DNA of 5,158 nucleotides. It comes from Bacteroidota bacterium. Lineage in GTDB: Bacteria; Bacteroidota; Bacteroidia; Chitinophagales; LD1. Shown in pieces: positions 1 to 4,356 of the stretch (position 1 is the first letter of the stretch; each line of letters starts with the position of its first letter). The position numbers and the translations under genes were made by a program. The DNA is taken from assembly GCA_018267435.1 (NCBI GenBank), contig JAFDYM010000100.1:1-5158 (forward strand), given 5' to 3'. A model generated the notes under the pieces. The model had not been told where the DNA came from, searched no databases, and saw only the letters and a program-made list of their open reading frames with translations.

Positions 1-519
1 GTGCTCCTTCTTCTCTACATCGTAGTTTACTACCTTCTCATTCTTCTCTATCTTATCGCGAAAGAAATCTACTTCTTCCTTCAGGCGCAAAGTAGATATA
101 TCGAAACCGATAGTATTGCAGTATATACCTTTTAGCCTATTCAGTATATCGCCAAGCGTAGCGTTAGGCAACCCTATTTCGCTACCCACGGCAAACTTCT
201 TGCCTAGGTCGGCATCGCTAAGGCCAAAAAAGCTTAGGTCAAGCTCAGCCTGGCGGTCTTTGCGCGGTTTTAGCGGGTTGGTATTGGCAATAAGGTGGCC
301 CTTGCGGCGGTAAGCCTCAATAAGGCGGTACACTTTAAGCTCATCGGCGCTCAGCGAGCCGCCTTTGCCCTTACCGTTATAGTTTAGCTGCGCAAAATCG
401 AAGCCTTCGAAAAACTTTCGAAATTCGGTTTCTACACTTTCTGGCTTGTTTTTGAAATCGTTATAAAGATTTTCAATGTACTCGGGGGTGGCGTTTGAGA
501 GGTAGGAATAGCTATCCAT
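1..519 (-). CDS. sucA: 2-oxoglutarate dehydrogenase E1 component, N-terminal part (cut by window edge)
   Basis: This is the first 173 codons of the thiamine-diphosphate-dependent E1 subunit of the 2-oxoglutarate dehydrogenase complex. It decarboxylates 2-oxoglutarate in the TCA cycle and passes the succinyl group to the E2 lipoyl domain in the cytoplasm. Residues 1-42 (MDSYSYLSNATPEYIENLY, then KFFEGFDF) match the short N-terminal E1 helix domain. Residues 66-140 (LIEAYRRKGHLIANTNPL, LDLSFFGLSDADL, GIYCNTIGF) follow the conserved E1 pattern of LIxAYRxxGHL, then LdxxxFGLsdaDL, then IYCxxIG. The catalytic ThDP-binding region lies off the window; full-length members are about 900 residues. The ATG at 517-519 is chosen because it sits about 25 nt downstream of a clean promoter and begins the family's usual N terminus. 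The frame stays open to base 1. The gene diverges from rpsT. Recognition is from remembered family motifs, not a search. Confidence 0.94.
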   Translation of the reverse strand, partial: MDSYSYLSNATPEYIENLYNDFKNKPESVETEFRKFFEGFDFAQLNYNGKGKGGSLSADELKVYRLIEAYRRKGHLIANTNPLKPRKDRQAELDLSFFGLSDADLGKKFAVGSEIGLPNATLGDILNRLKGIYCNTIGFDISTLRLKEEVDFFRDKIEKNEKVVNYDVEKKEH

Positions 520-543
520 TTCTTTGATACTGAATTTGAGACT

Positions 544-575
544 GCAAACCTACACCTATTTAGTAAAATGGGCAA
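544..575 (-). promoter_or_regulatory. Bacteroidota-type promoter for sucA
   Basis: Read on the minus strand, TTG (573-575) is followed by 20 nt and then TAGGTTTGC (544-552). This fits the Bacteroidota primary-sigma consensus TTG/TTTG-N17-23-TAnnTTTGC exactly. The predicted transcript starts around 537-540, giving a leader of about 20 nt before the sucA ATG, with no Shine-Dalgarno site, as is usual in this phylum. Confidence 0.8.
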
Positions 576-660
576 GATTTGACAGTGTTTAACTGATTAT
601 TGCGTTAAAATGTTTCAATGGGCTAAAAAAGCACAGAAAATGGATTTTTTATAAATCAGT

Positions 661-692
661 TTTGGAAATACCGCACAGAAGGCTATATTTGC
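661..692 (+). promoter_or_regulatory. Bacteroidota-type promoter for rpsT
   Basis: TTTG (661-664), 19 nt, then TATATTTGC (684-692) is a near-ideal match to the TTTG-N19-TAnnTTTGC promoter of Bacteroidota. Transcription should start about 697-700, leaving a leader of about 20 nt (T-rich, then A-rich) before the rpsT ATG. An in-frame TTG at 662 that could extend rpsT upstream lies inside the -33 box. It would not be transcribed from this promoter, which supports the ATG at 719 as the real start. Confidence 0.85.
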
Positions 693-718
693 AGTCCTTT
701 TTTAAAGACATCAAGACA

Positions 719-976
719 ATGGCAAATCACAAATCAGCAGCAAAGCGCGCTCGTCAAACCGTAAAACGCAGGTTAGAAAACAGGTATTGGGCTAAAACAA
801 CCCGTAACGCTATCCGCGGTTTAAGGGCAGAGAAACAAGAAGGTGAAGCTACAAAAGCATTGCCTCGTGTAGTATCGTTGATAGACAAGCTAGCTAAGCG
901 TGGCTATATACACCAGAACAAAGCAAGCAACCTAAAATCAGGTTTGGCTGTGCGTATAGCTGGCTTGAAGAAGTAA
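719..976 (+). CDS. rpsT: 30S ribosomal protein S20
   Basis: This encodes an 85-residue basic protein that binds 16S rRNA early in assembly of the small ribosomal subunit. The N terminus MANHKSAAKRARQTVKRR is the S20 signature. The rest is an all-helical Lys/Arg-rich chain (RNAIRGLR, SLIDKLAKRGYIHQNKASN) ending in AGLKK; the KLAKRG-hhHxNKAxxxKS pattern is diagnostic. Length is normal for the family (85-90). The start at 719 is preferred over an in-frame TTG at 662 because the promoter lies between them and because S20 begins with MANxKSA. No Shine-Dalgarno sequence is seen; the leader just before the ATG is A-rich. The gene is monocistronic, with its own promoter and a terminator 24 nt after the stop. 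Residue and codon content look native. Confidence 0.97.
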   Translation: MANHKSAAKRARQTVKRRLENRYWAKTTRNAIRGLRAEKQEGEATKALPRVVSLIDKLAKRGYIHQNKASNLKSGLAVRIAGLKK

Positions 977-1000
977 CACAGACACACTAATAAATGCGAG

Positions 1001-1027
1001 AGGCGTTCCCCCCAGGATCGCCTTTTT
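1001..1027 (+). terminator. Intrinsic terminator of rpsT
   Basis: The arms AGGCG-T-TCC (1001-1009) and GGA-T-CGCCT (1015-1023) pair as 8 bp with one T/T mismatch around the loop CCCCA, followed at once by a T run (1023-1027). It lies 24 nt downstream of the rpsT stop, as expected for a Rho-independent terminator. Confidence 0.85.
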
Positions 1028-1191
1028 GCTTATGTGGTATACCCAAAAGGGGCGAGAGCGAAGGACGAGTGACGAGGGTAACAAGTAGGCAATGGAAGAT
1101 TAGGCAAAGGGCTTAGCGCCTTGTGCATCAATCCCCGCATATATCACATATATGGGCTAGTTGGGAGCTAGCCAGTAGAGGCCTGACCAGA

Positions 1192-1209
1192 GGGGTAGCA
1201 GGGGTAGCA
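1192..1209 (+). repeat. Tandem duplication of a 9-mer
   Basis: GGGGTAGCA occurs twice back to back (1192-1200, 1201-1209), 100 percent identical. The following AACTTTAAAAAAACTGCCACC lets the second copy pair imperfectly with TGCCACC (6 of 7). No function is assigned. Confidence 0.8.
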
Positions 1210-1308
1210 ACTTTAAAAAAACTGCCACCTCCCCACCCATGTATAATATTGACTATGAATAAATTACAAAAATTAGTTGGTACCACCCCCCTATGTAGGT
1301 GCCTATAA

Positions 1309-1328
1309 CCGTTGATTGAAATCAACGG
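1309..1328. repeat. Perfect 8-bp inverted repeat, TGAA loop
   Basis: CCGTTGAT (1309-1316) and ATCAACGG (1321-1328) are exact reverse complements around the tetraloop TGAA. No T run follows on either strand, so it is not called a terminator. It lies in gene-free DNA between rpsT and the lipoprotein gene. Confidence 0.75.
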
Positions 1329-1425
1329 CAACGAACTAGGTAGTTTCTCCTTAGTTTTCCCAATTTTCCTAATTATCTACATTCAAATATGGCGCGGGTA
1401 CGGTAGCGCTTCTCTCCTACTGTTG

Positions 1426-1444
1426 CGTCCCGAATATCGGGACG
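1426..1444. repeat. Palindromic repeat CGTCCCGA-ata-TCGGGACG
   Basis: Exact 8-bp arms flank a 3-nt loop. The repeat lies 17 nt downstream of the lipoprotein stop codon, so it could protect the 3' end of that mRNA or help end it, but there is no T run on the minus strand. Its core half-site TCCCGA/TCGGGA is shared with the palindrome at 4381-4398, which suggests a dispersed repeat family in this genome. Confidence 0.7.
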
Positions 1445-1461
1445 AACAGCCTGCGGGCATT

Positions 1462-2412
1462 TTACTCGGGCAGTTCAAGTATGGTTTCGGTGTTGGTAGT
1501 TAAGTCTATACGCGAGAGGCGGCGCTTGGTTTGGGTAGTATTATATCCCACATAGCCGCCAATATTTAAATTAAATAAGGCATACCTACCGTCAGCCGTT
1601 ACTGAGGGATACGTATACTCCATTTTATCACAAGCAGAGAGTAATGCCTGCGAATGACCAGTTTCGAAATTTAAGATTTCTGGTTGCGATTCAGGACACC
1701 ATAATATCCTCTTACCATCGGGCATCCAGCATACACCACTTATATCCGTTTTAGGGGATTTCATATTCGGTACATTTTTCTCTTCACCTGTGTAATAGTT
1801 TATACACCTTACATCGGTCCAAGGCGCAGATATAATTATACTATCGTTTGGCGACCAAGAGCAAGTACCAACACCACCTATAGTTAAATTAATAGGAGAG
1901 ACAATTCCAGTAAATTTATTTATTATATAATTATTACCATCTGTAAATCCTTGATAGCCTCTATAACAAATTATTTTATCCCCTAAAGCATTCCATTCAG
2001 GTGTGAAACAATCGCCTGTTACAGTTAGTTGTCTTAAGCTATCGCCATTGGGCTTAACAATGTAAATGTTGTTATCGGTGGTGGCATAACATATCCAACC
2101 CGACCTGTGCCACTTTATATTGTGTGTGGGCGAATGATCTGAAACTTTTGTGCGCTGCTTTGTAGATACATTATATACATACATGTGCCAATTAGGGTGC
2201 TTGCCGCCATAGTACACAACCTCGTTCGGGTCATTCGGGTTAATGGAGCCATATACAAACTGGGTGCTATCCATTACAGTATAACTCTGCCCATTTGTAA
2301 ACCCTGTTGGTTTGTATACATCATATAAAGTATCGCACTCACTGGGCGTTTTCTCTTTGGCACAGCCTGCAAACAGTAAAGCCATACATATGTAAATACA
2401 TAATTTTTCCAT
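1462..2412 (-). CDS. Predicted outer-membrane lipoprotein with TolB/PD40-like beta-propeller repeats
   Basis: The 316-residue product starts with a short lipoprotein signal, MEKLCIYICMALLFAGC. The lipobox is FAGC with the acylated Cys at residue 17, and the next residues AKEK do not include the Asp at +2 that would favour inner-membrane retention. Residues 60-300 contain repeated propeller blades of the PD40/WD40-like type: IYIVKPNGDSLRQLT (116-130) followed by PEWNALGDKIICY, then CSWSPNDSIII (184-194), CWMPDGKRILW (228-238) and YPSVTADGRYALF (268-280). These resemble TolB-type blades (W/P-x-h-S-P-D-G-x-x-I). Such domains usually mediate protein binding; no catalytic residues are evident and no partner is known. 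The ATG overlaps the stop of the upstream T9SS-domain ORF as TAATG, so translation is probably coupled. Base composition looks more AT-rich than sucA or rpoD. It could also be read as a general 6-bladed propeller lipoprotein. Confidence 0.8.
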   Translation of the reverse strand: MEKLCIYICMALLFAGCAKEKTPSECDTLYDVYKPTGFTNGQSYTVMDSTQFVYGSINPNDPNEVVYYGGKHPNWHMYVYNVSTKQRTKVSDHSPTHNIKWHRSGWICYATTDNNIYIVKPNGDSLRQLTVTGDCFTPEWNALGDKIICYRGYQGFTDGNNYIINKFTGIVSPINLTIGGVGTCSWSPNDSIIISAPWTDVRCINYYTGEEKNVPNMKSPKTDISGVCWMPDGKRILWCPESQPEILNFETGHSQALLSACDKMEYTYPSVTADGRYALFNLNIGGYVGYNTTQTKRRLSRIDLTTNTETILELPE

Positions 2413-2867
2413 TACTGCTTGTTCAGTTTTTTGGTAATGCTAAAATCTTCGCTGTATAAATGTACAAAATACAAGCCTGATGATAGGTCGTTAACATTTA
2501 TTTCGCGGCTGTATATACCTTTCCCCTGTTCGCCATTATATATATTACGTATTATCTTACCGTTTATATCATGCAAATCGATTCTCAATGTATATGCATC
2601 ATCGGGTAATACGTATCTTAAGAAAGCCTTATCATTTGTAGGGTTAGGTGTGAGGCGTACACTAATTTTATCTTCAGGAAGTTTCTCAATATCAGTAGCT
2701 GTCAAATTTTCTAGTAACAGGGTATAAGTACAGGTAGCATCATTTATAGTTGATGGATACCAAACTGGCGTTGACAAAGCATGCCAACTTCCATCATAAT
2801 ATTCTATTACCTCATATACGTGTGTTCTGAATGTAGCGGCACTTGAACTTATATTGCCTAACCCCAT
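2412..2867 (-). CDS. T9SS type A C-terminal sorting domain protein, probably a 5'-truncated remnant
   Basis: Residues 67-151 of this 151-residue ORF form a type A sorting domain of type IX secretion cargo. It has SVRLTPNPTNDKAFLRY at the start, RIDLHDINGKIIRNIY in the middle, and SSGLYFVHLYSEDFSITKKL near the end, matching the usual PNP...hxhxDhxGKxh...GhYhhxh...KKL pattern. In the family this domain is the extreme C terminus of large exported proteins that start with a Sec signal peptide. Here there is no signal peptide, and only about 60 residues of unrecognised, cargo-like sequence precede the domain. The ATG at 2865-2867 touches the outer edge of the left inverted repeat of the transposase unit, and the frame stays open upstream through that repeat to a stop at 2934-2936. 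Truncation of a larger secreted-protein gene by that element is the likeliest history (inference). It is followed without a gap by the lipoprotein gene (TAATG). Without a signal peptide the product should not reach T9SS. Confidence 0.72.
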   Translation of the reverse strand: MGLGNISSSAATFRTHVYEVIEYYDGSWHALSTPVWYPSTINDATCTYTLLLENLTATDIEKLPEDKISVRLTPNPTNDKAFLRYVLPDDAYTLRIDLHDINGKIIRNIYNGEQGKGIYSREINVNDLSSGLYFVHLYSEDFSITKKLNKQ

Positions 2868-2916
2868 TGGCGCAAGAATGAAGCGGGGCTTGCGCGGTGG
2901 CTTCTTGTGCCGGCAG
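2867..2916 (+). repeat. Left REP-like inverted repeat of the RAYT unit
   Basis: This 50-nt sequence begins TTGGCGCAAGAATGAAGC and ends CTTCTTGTGCCGGCAG. It matches the reverse complement of 3465-3518 at every base except a missing T after GAAGCG and a missing ATT within TGCC-GGCA. By itself it folds: GGCGCAAGAA...GC pairs with GCTTCTTGTGCC as a 12-bp stem with one G/T pair and a 4-nt TGAA bulge, the architecture typical of REP elements. The inner end carries the palindrome TGCCGGCA. It starts inside the ATG of the T9SS-domain ORF and ends one base before the transposase stop codon. Confidence 0.85.
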
Positions 2917-2917
2917 T

Positions 2918-3463
2918 TTATGGATAATGTAGCTTAAGCAGTCCTTTGTTCTCTGCATATCCATCGGCACTACTGTAAATCCAATCCTCTGCTCGGTTTA
3001 CAAACCCTGCAACAACAGGGTTCATGTGTATGTAATCTAGGCATTTAATAAACATACTATGGTTCTTTATTTCTAACGGCTGGTTGTGCTGTTGCCAAAA
3101 CTGAAAATTAGTATTGTTACTGTTTTGTTTTCCGACCTGCTTCATCATTTCCAACATCCATTCCCTCCGGCTTTCCTGCATATTATCCGCAATGGCTTTT
3201 TTTAACTGTGCCGAAGTATGCTTTTTCATGTCCCGCACAATGTTTTCCATAGGCATGCCGCTGGTTCCTATTATCATATGCGCATGGCTTGTCATTAAGC
3301 ACCATGCATAAATCTCCAAACCCTTGTTGTCCTGGCAGTACCTTGCGCTGTCTATCCATACCTTTCTATAATCTTCCCTTATAAATACGTCAATCCAACT
3401 AACTACAGCATAAGAAATGAAATACATTTTATGTTGGTCGTGAAATTTATACTTACGGCTCAT
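2918..3463 (-). CDS. REP-associated tyrosine transposase (RAYT, Y1/IS200-like family)
   Basis: The 181-residue enzyme belongs to the HUH/Y1 superfamily of single-strand DNA transposases (Transposase_17/IS200-like, RAYT branch). Visible motifs, numbered from MSRKYKF: the entry strand MYFISYAVVSWIDVF (13-27); GLEIYAWCLMTSHAHMII (48-65) with the metal-binding H60-A-H62 pair in place of the commoner HVH; IVRDMKKHTSAQL (75-87); and the RAYT signature LDYIHMNPVVAGFV (142-155), whose Y144 corresponds to the catalytic tyrosine of the E. coli RAYT. The ending DWIYSSADGY is also typical. All key residues are present, so the gene looks active. A longer frame starts at 3526 but reads through the inverted repeat; the ATG at 3463, one base inside that repeat, is preferred. 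No good promoter is seen upstream. RAYTs are normally single-copy and act on flanking REP hairpins. Confidence 0.9.
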   Translation of the reverse strand: MSRKYKFHDQHKMYFISYAVVSWIDVFIREDYRKVWIDSARYCQDNKGLEIYAWCLMTSHAHMIIGTSGMPMENIVRDMKKHTSAQLKKAIADNMQESRREWMLEMMKQVGKQNSNNTNFQFWQQHNQPLEIKNHSMFIKCLDYIHMNPVVAGFVNRAEDWIYSSADGYAENKGLLKLHYP

Positions 3464-3464
3464 T

Positions 3465-3518
3465 CTGCCAATGGCACAAGAAGCCACCGCGCAAGCCCAC
3501 GCTTCATTCTTGCGCCAA
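3465..3518 (-). repeat. Right REP-like inverted repeat of the RAYT unit
   Basis: This 54-nt inverted copy of 2867-2916 carries two small insertions relative to it (T, and ATT). On the minus strand it begins TTGGCGCAAGAATGAAGCG and ends TGCCATTGGCAG, one base before the transposase ATG. It folds into the same bulged hairpin, with an additional possible GCGCAAG/CTTGCGC pairing. The inner palindrome here is TGCCA-T-TGGCA. A transposase mRNA starting upstream would carry this hairpin as its 5' leader and could hide the start codon; that is inference. Confidence 0.85.
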
Positions 3519-3533
3519 AATACCATGGTATTT
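3518..3533. repeat. Perfect 16-bp palindrome AAATACCATGGTATTT
   Basis: This fully symmetric palindrome directly abuts the right repeat of the RAYT unit (shares base 3518). Its centre CCATGG supplies the ATG (3524-3526) that opens the longer transposase frame. There is no matching palindrome at the left edge. It could be a protein-binding site or a remnant of the target sequence. Confidence 0.7.
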
Positions 3534-3683
3534 CCGAGTTGCCTCGCTGAAAAAGCGGGGACACCCCGAACAAAGTAGCCGCCTAGTACTCCCGTATTTT
3601 TCAGGGCAAGGGATAGCAGCGGCAGCCCCGAGCGCAGCGAGGGCTATAGCGCATAGCCCGGCCATGCATGCGCAGTTGCATGG
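3534..3683. repeat. Hairpin-rich intergenic repeat block
   Basis: This stretch holds no gene but a series of inverted repeats: CCTCGCT-gaaaa-AGCGGGG (3542-3560, one G/T pair), CGGGG-aca-CCCCG (3556-3568, competing), GGGCTAT-agcgc-ATAGCCC (3641-3659) and CCATGCA-N8-TGCATGG (3662-3683). The segment around 3605-3660 (GGATAGCAGCGGCAGCCCC, AGCGCAGCGAGGGCTATAGC) resembles a sequence that I recall recurring between genes in Bacteroidota genomes; this is memory, not a search. It lies between the divergently oriented transposase and the 3767 gene. Confidence 0.55.
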
Positions 3684-3766
3684 TGCCCCATAATGTATTT
3701 AGCCAGTACCTACTATTTGCCCCTAGGCACTCTTTTTTAATGCTACCTTTAACACAAACCCACCGC

Positions 3767-4261
3767 ATGAAAAACTACAGCCTTACCCTTACCCTGCTAT
3801 TGGCATTTGTAGCAGCATATTGCCAACAAGCGCCTGTAATAACCGATACTACGCATATAGCTGAGCCAATGCTGCTGGATACTACGCCCCTACCGCCCAA
3901 CCCTACAGCCATAGATACACCAAGCATACAGCTACAGCCCACCACCGTAGATACTGCCATAGCTGTGCCCAGCACCATATTAAAGGCCGAGGAACCCGAC
4001 GAGCCAAAGCCAGTAGACTTAAAACTACAAAAGGGACACATAAACGTGCGCGCGGGTGGCTACTACCTAGCGGGTAGCCTGCCTGTAATGGGCATAGGGG
4101 CGGTACTTACCGCACTATCGTACACCATAAAAGTGAAGGAGCCGCAAAGCATGCGCGCAGCGGGCTATGCCTTTATAGGCATAGGCGGTGTGTTTACCAT
4201 TACGGGCTTGGGGCACATTATACATGGAAAGAAGCTGATACGAGAAGCGAAGAGGAACTAA
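3767..4261 (+). CDS. Hypothetical exported or membrane protein with Pro/Thr-rich linker and two hydrophobic segments
   Basis: I do not recognise this 164-residue protein. It starts with a signal peptide, MKNYSLTLTLLLAFVAAYC, probably cut near residues 19-20. A low-complexity Pro/Thr/Asp-rich stretch follows (22-80: PLPPNPTAIDTPSIQLQP, EEPDEPKPVD), likely disordered and outside the cytoplasm. Then come two hydrophobic Gly-rich segments, about 99-121 (YYLAGSLPVMGIGAVLTAL) and 132-152 (AGYAFIGIGGVFTITGLG). The tail HGKKLIREAKRN is basic. The layout suggests a small envelope protein whose C-terminal half is a helical hairpin. The ATG at 3767 is preferred over the upstream in-frame ATG at 3668 because it begins a proper signal peptide and because 3668-3766 overlaps the repeat block and codes nothing protein-like. 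No consensus promoter was found: TACTATTTGC (3711-3720) has the wrong spacing and no -33 partner. A lipobox is unlikely (Tyr before Cys). Confidence 0.65.
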   Translation: MKNYSLTLTLLLAFVAAYCQQAPVITDTTHIAEPMLLDTTPLPPNPTAIDTPSIQLQPTTVDTAIAVPSTILKAEEPDEPKPVDLKLQKGHINVRAGGYYLAGSLPVMGIGAVLTALSYTIKVKEPQSMRAAGYAFIGIGGVFTITGLGHIIHGKKLIREAKRN

Positions 4262-4356
4262 AAGCCATACTACGCAGAGTACATAGGGGTTACACAGAGT
4301 TGAACAGAGTTGCTTAATGTTTTATTCTCTGCGCAGCTATATGTGCTGCATGAAAA
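4262..4356. repeat. Spacer with CAGAGT-type tandem repeats
   Basis: ACAGAGTTG occurs twice with a 10-nt period (4294-4302, 4304-4312), preceded by the related GCAGAGT (4274-4280). CGCAGAG (4273-4279) and CTCTGCG (4327-4333) form an exact 7-bp inverted pair enclosing these copies. GCAGC-N7-GCTGC follows (about 4334-4350). There is no gene. The block lies just downstream of the 3767 gene and could end its transcript, but no T-tailed hairpin is present. Confidence 0.55.

Larger units (their letters stand above)
1028..1461. other. Non-coding spacer rich in small inverted and direct repeats
   Basis: No credible gene is seen in these 434 bases; the short open frames on both strands have low-complexity, unrecognisable translations. 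What is present: a purine-rich stretch with the repeated word GACGAG (about 1050-1080); CATATAT-cac-ATATATG (1138-1154); GGCTAG-N7-CTAGCC (1155-1173); a perfect tandem GGGGTAGCA x2 (1192-1209); GGTACC-N13-GGTGCC (1279-1303, one G/T pair); CCGTTGAT-tgaa-ATCAACGG (1309-1328); and CGTCCCGA-ata-TCGGGACG (1426-1444). None but the last sits where a terminator for a neighbour is expected, and that one lacks a T run. The density of hairpins suggests decayed repeat insertions, which is inference. Confidence 0.6.
2867..3518 (-). mobile_element. RAYT unit: REP-like inverted repeats flanking a tyrosine transposase
   Basis: A complete 652-bp unit is visible: right repeat (3465-3518), transposase gene (3463-2918) and left repeat (2867-2916). 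The gaps between repeat and start codon, and between stop codon and repeat, are one base each. No target-site duplication is seen, as expected for HUH/Y1-type enzymes. The limits are set by where the two repeats stop matching: outside, they share no further bases. Whether the unit moves as one piece or the repeats are REP elements that the enzyme acts on cannot be told from one copy. Confidence 0.75.

Noticed and set aside
116..313. 65-codon open frame on the plus strand
   Set aside because: It is antisense to the well-recognised sucA frame; its translation looks like a shadow.
662..718. 19-codon upstream extension of rpsT from a TTG
   Set aside because: It begins inside the -33 box and spans the -7 box; S20 proteins begin at MANHKSA.
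1123..1331. Overlapping short open frames on both strands (1123-1308 plus, 1128-1331 minus)
   Set aside because: Opposite frames of the same repeat-rich spacer, with no recognisable features, no promoter and no start context.
1312..1503. 63-codon plus-strand frame
   Set aside because: It starts in a palindrome, runs over another, and ends antisense to the lipoprotein gene.
2419..2727. 102-codon plus-strand frame
   Set aside because: It is antisense to the T9SS sorting domain, which has clear family motifs.
3114..3311. 65-codon plus-strand frame
   Set aside because: It is antisense to the catalytic part of the transposase.
3572..3585. Possible minus-strand promoter TACTTTG for the transposase
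   Set aside because: It is one base short of TAnnTTTG and no convincing -33 box is seen.
3712..3719. Possible promoter TACTATTTGC for the 3767 gene
   Set aside because: Spacing between TA and TTTG is three rather than two, and no TTG lies 17-23 nt upstream.
3775..4041. 88-codon minus-strand frame
   Set aside because: It is antisense to the signal-peptide protein; Ser/Val/Gly-rich from reading Pro/Thr codons backwards.
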